Source: CAYUWG01 sp964448285 (lineage in GTDB: Bacteria; Bacteroidota; Ignavibacteria; SZUA-365). From it: DNA of 7,200 nucleotides. Where the stretch lies: positions 1 to 7,200 of the forward strand of contig CAYUWG010000127.1 in NCBI GenBank assembly GCA_964448285.1, given 5' to 3'. Positions 7,058 through 7,200 of this stretch are shown here, one piece after another. Position 1 is the first letter of the stretch; the number at the start of each line of letters is the position of its first letter. The notes beneath the pieces are model-generated. The model was not told the DNA's origin and searched no databases. It saw only the letters and a list, made by a program, of their open reading frames with translations. The translations under genes and the position numbers were made by a program.

Positions 7058-7200
7058 ATGTCAGCATGGAGACAAACTATCGTGCGGGTAGCGTGCATAC
7101 TCGCAGCGTTGTTCCTCGGATTCCTATCGGAATCTCTCGCTCAATGGCCACAGCATCATATCCCGATGACGTTGCCGAACGGTCCTTCCAACAACGTATT
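7058..7200 (+). CDS. Exported protein, N-terminal fragment only (3' end outside window)
   Basis: ATG 7058 opens a frame that stays open to the right edge (47 full codons). It starts MSAWRQTIVRVACILAALFL and continues GFLSESLAQWPQHH. Basic residues (R5, R10) precede a hydrophobic core (VACILAALFLGFL), and a signal peptidase I site follows at SLA/Q. A weak ribosome-binding site, AAAGG (7046-7050), stands seven bases before the ATG. The mature start (QWPQHHIPMTLPNGPSNNV) gives no recognisable domain. Because both upstream neighbours are T9SS cargo, this may be another, but the C-terminus that would show it is not in the window. Too short for the reading-frame list, but the start and signal peptide are convincing. 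Confidence 0.82.
   Translation, partial: MSAWRQTIVRVACILAALFLGFLSESLAQWPQHHIPMTLPNGPSNNV

Overview
This window is a stretch of large exported proteins from an FCB-group bacterium. The closest match in style is Ignavibacteria/Kapabacteria-like lineages within or near Bacteroidota. The main evidence is that both complete C-termini carry a type IX secretion system (T9SS) type A sorting domain of the 'ALGQNYPNPFNP ... LPSGTYMYRL' kind, which these lineages share. Starts lack strong Shine-Dalgarno sequences. All three genes are on the + strand, and the window contains no RNA genes, mobile elements or CRISPR arrays that I can support.

Layout. Bases 1-3407 hold a 5'-incomplete gene for a mosaic, multi-domain secreted protein. 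Its signal peptide runs off the left edge. It is followed by an N-terminal beta-rich domain, a MAM/jelly-roll domain, a CARDB-like spacer, a second jelly-roll (choice-of-anchor-J-like) domain, a BACON-like domain and the T9SS tail. A strong hairpin terminator closes it (3431-3467). After a 234-bp gap with a TATAAT box 16 bases before the start codon, 3642-6878 encodes a 1078-residue protein. It consists of a signal peptide, eight tandem cysteine-rich repeats of 113-126 residues and a T9SS tail. A 179-bp gap follows, and at 7058 a third gene with a clear signal peptide begins and runs off the right edge.

The most interesting object is the eight-repeat protein. Its repeats look like one beta-sandwich module whose cysteines change in a coordinated way. 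Two cysteines are missing together in repeats 1 and 3. In repeats 5-7 another two are lost while two new ones appear elsewhere. The pattern predicts three disulfides per module and one rearranged disulfide in a contiguous block of three repeats, consistent with local duplication of a switched unit. I do not recognise a named family for this repeat.

How the genes work together is inferred only. All three products are exported, and at least two would be delivered to the cell surface or medium by the same T9SS. The terminator after gene 1 and the separate promoter-like sequences before genes 2 and 3 suggest independent transcription units rather than one operon.
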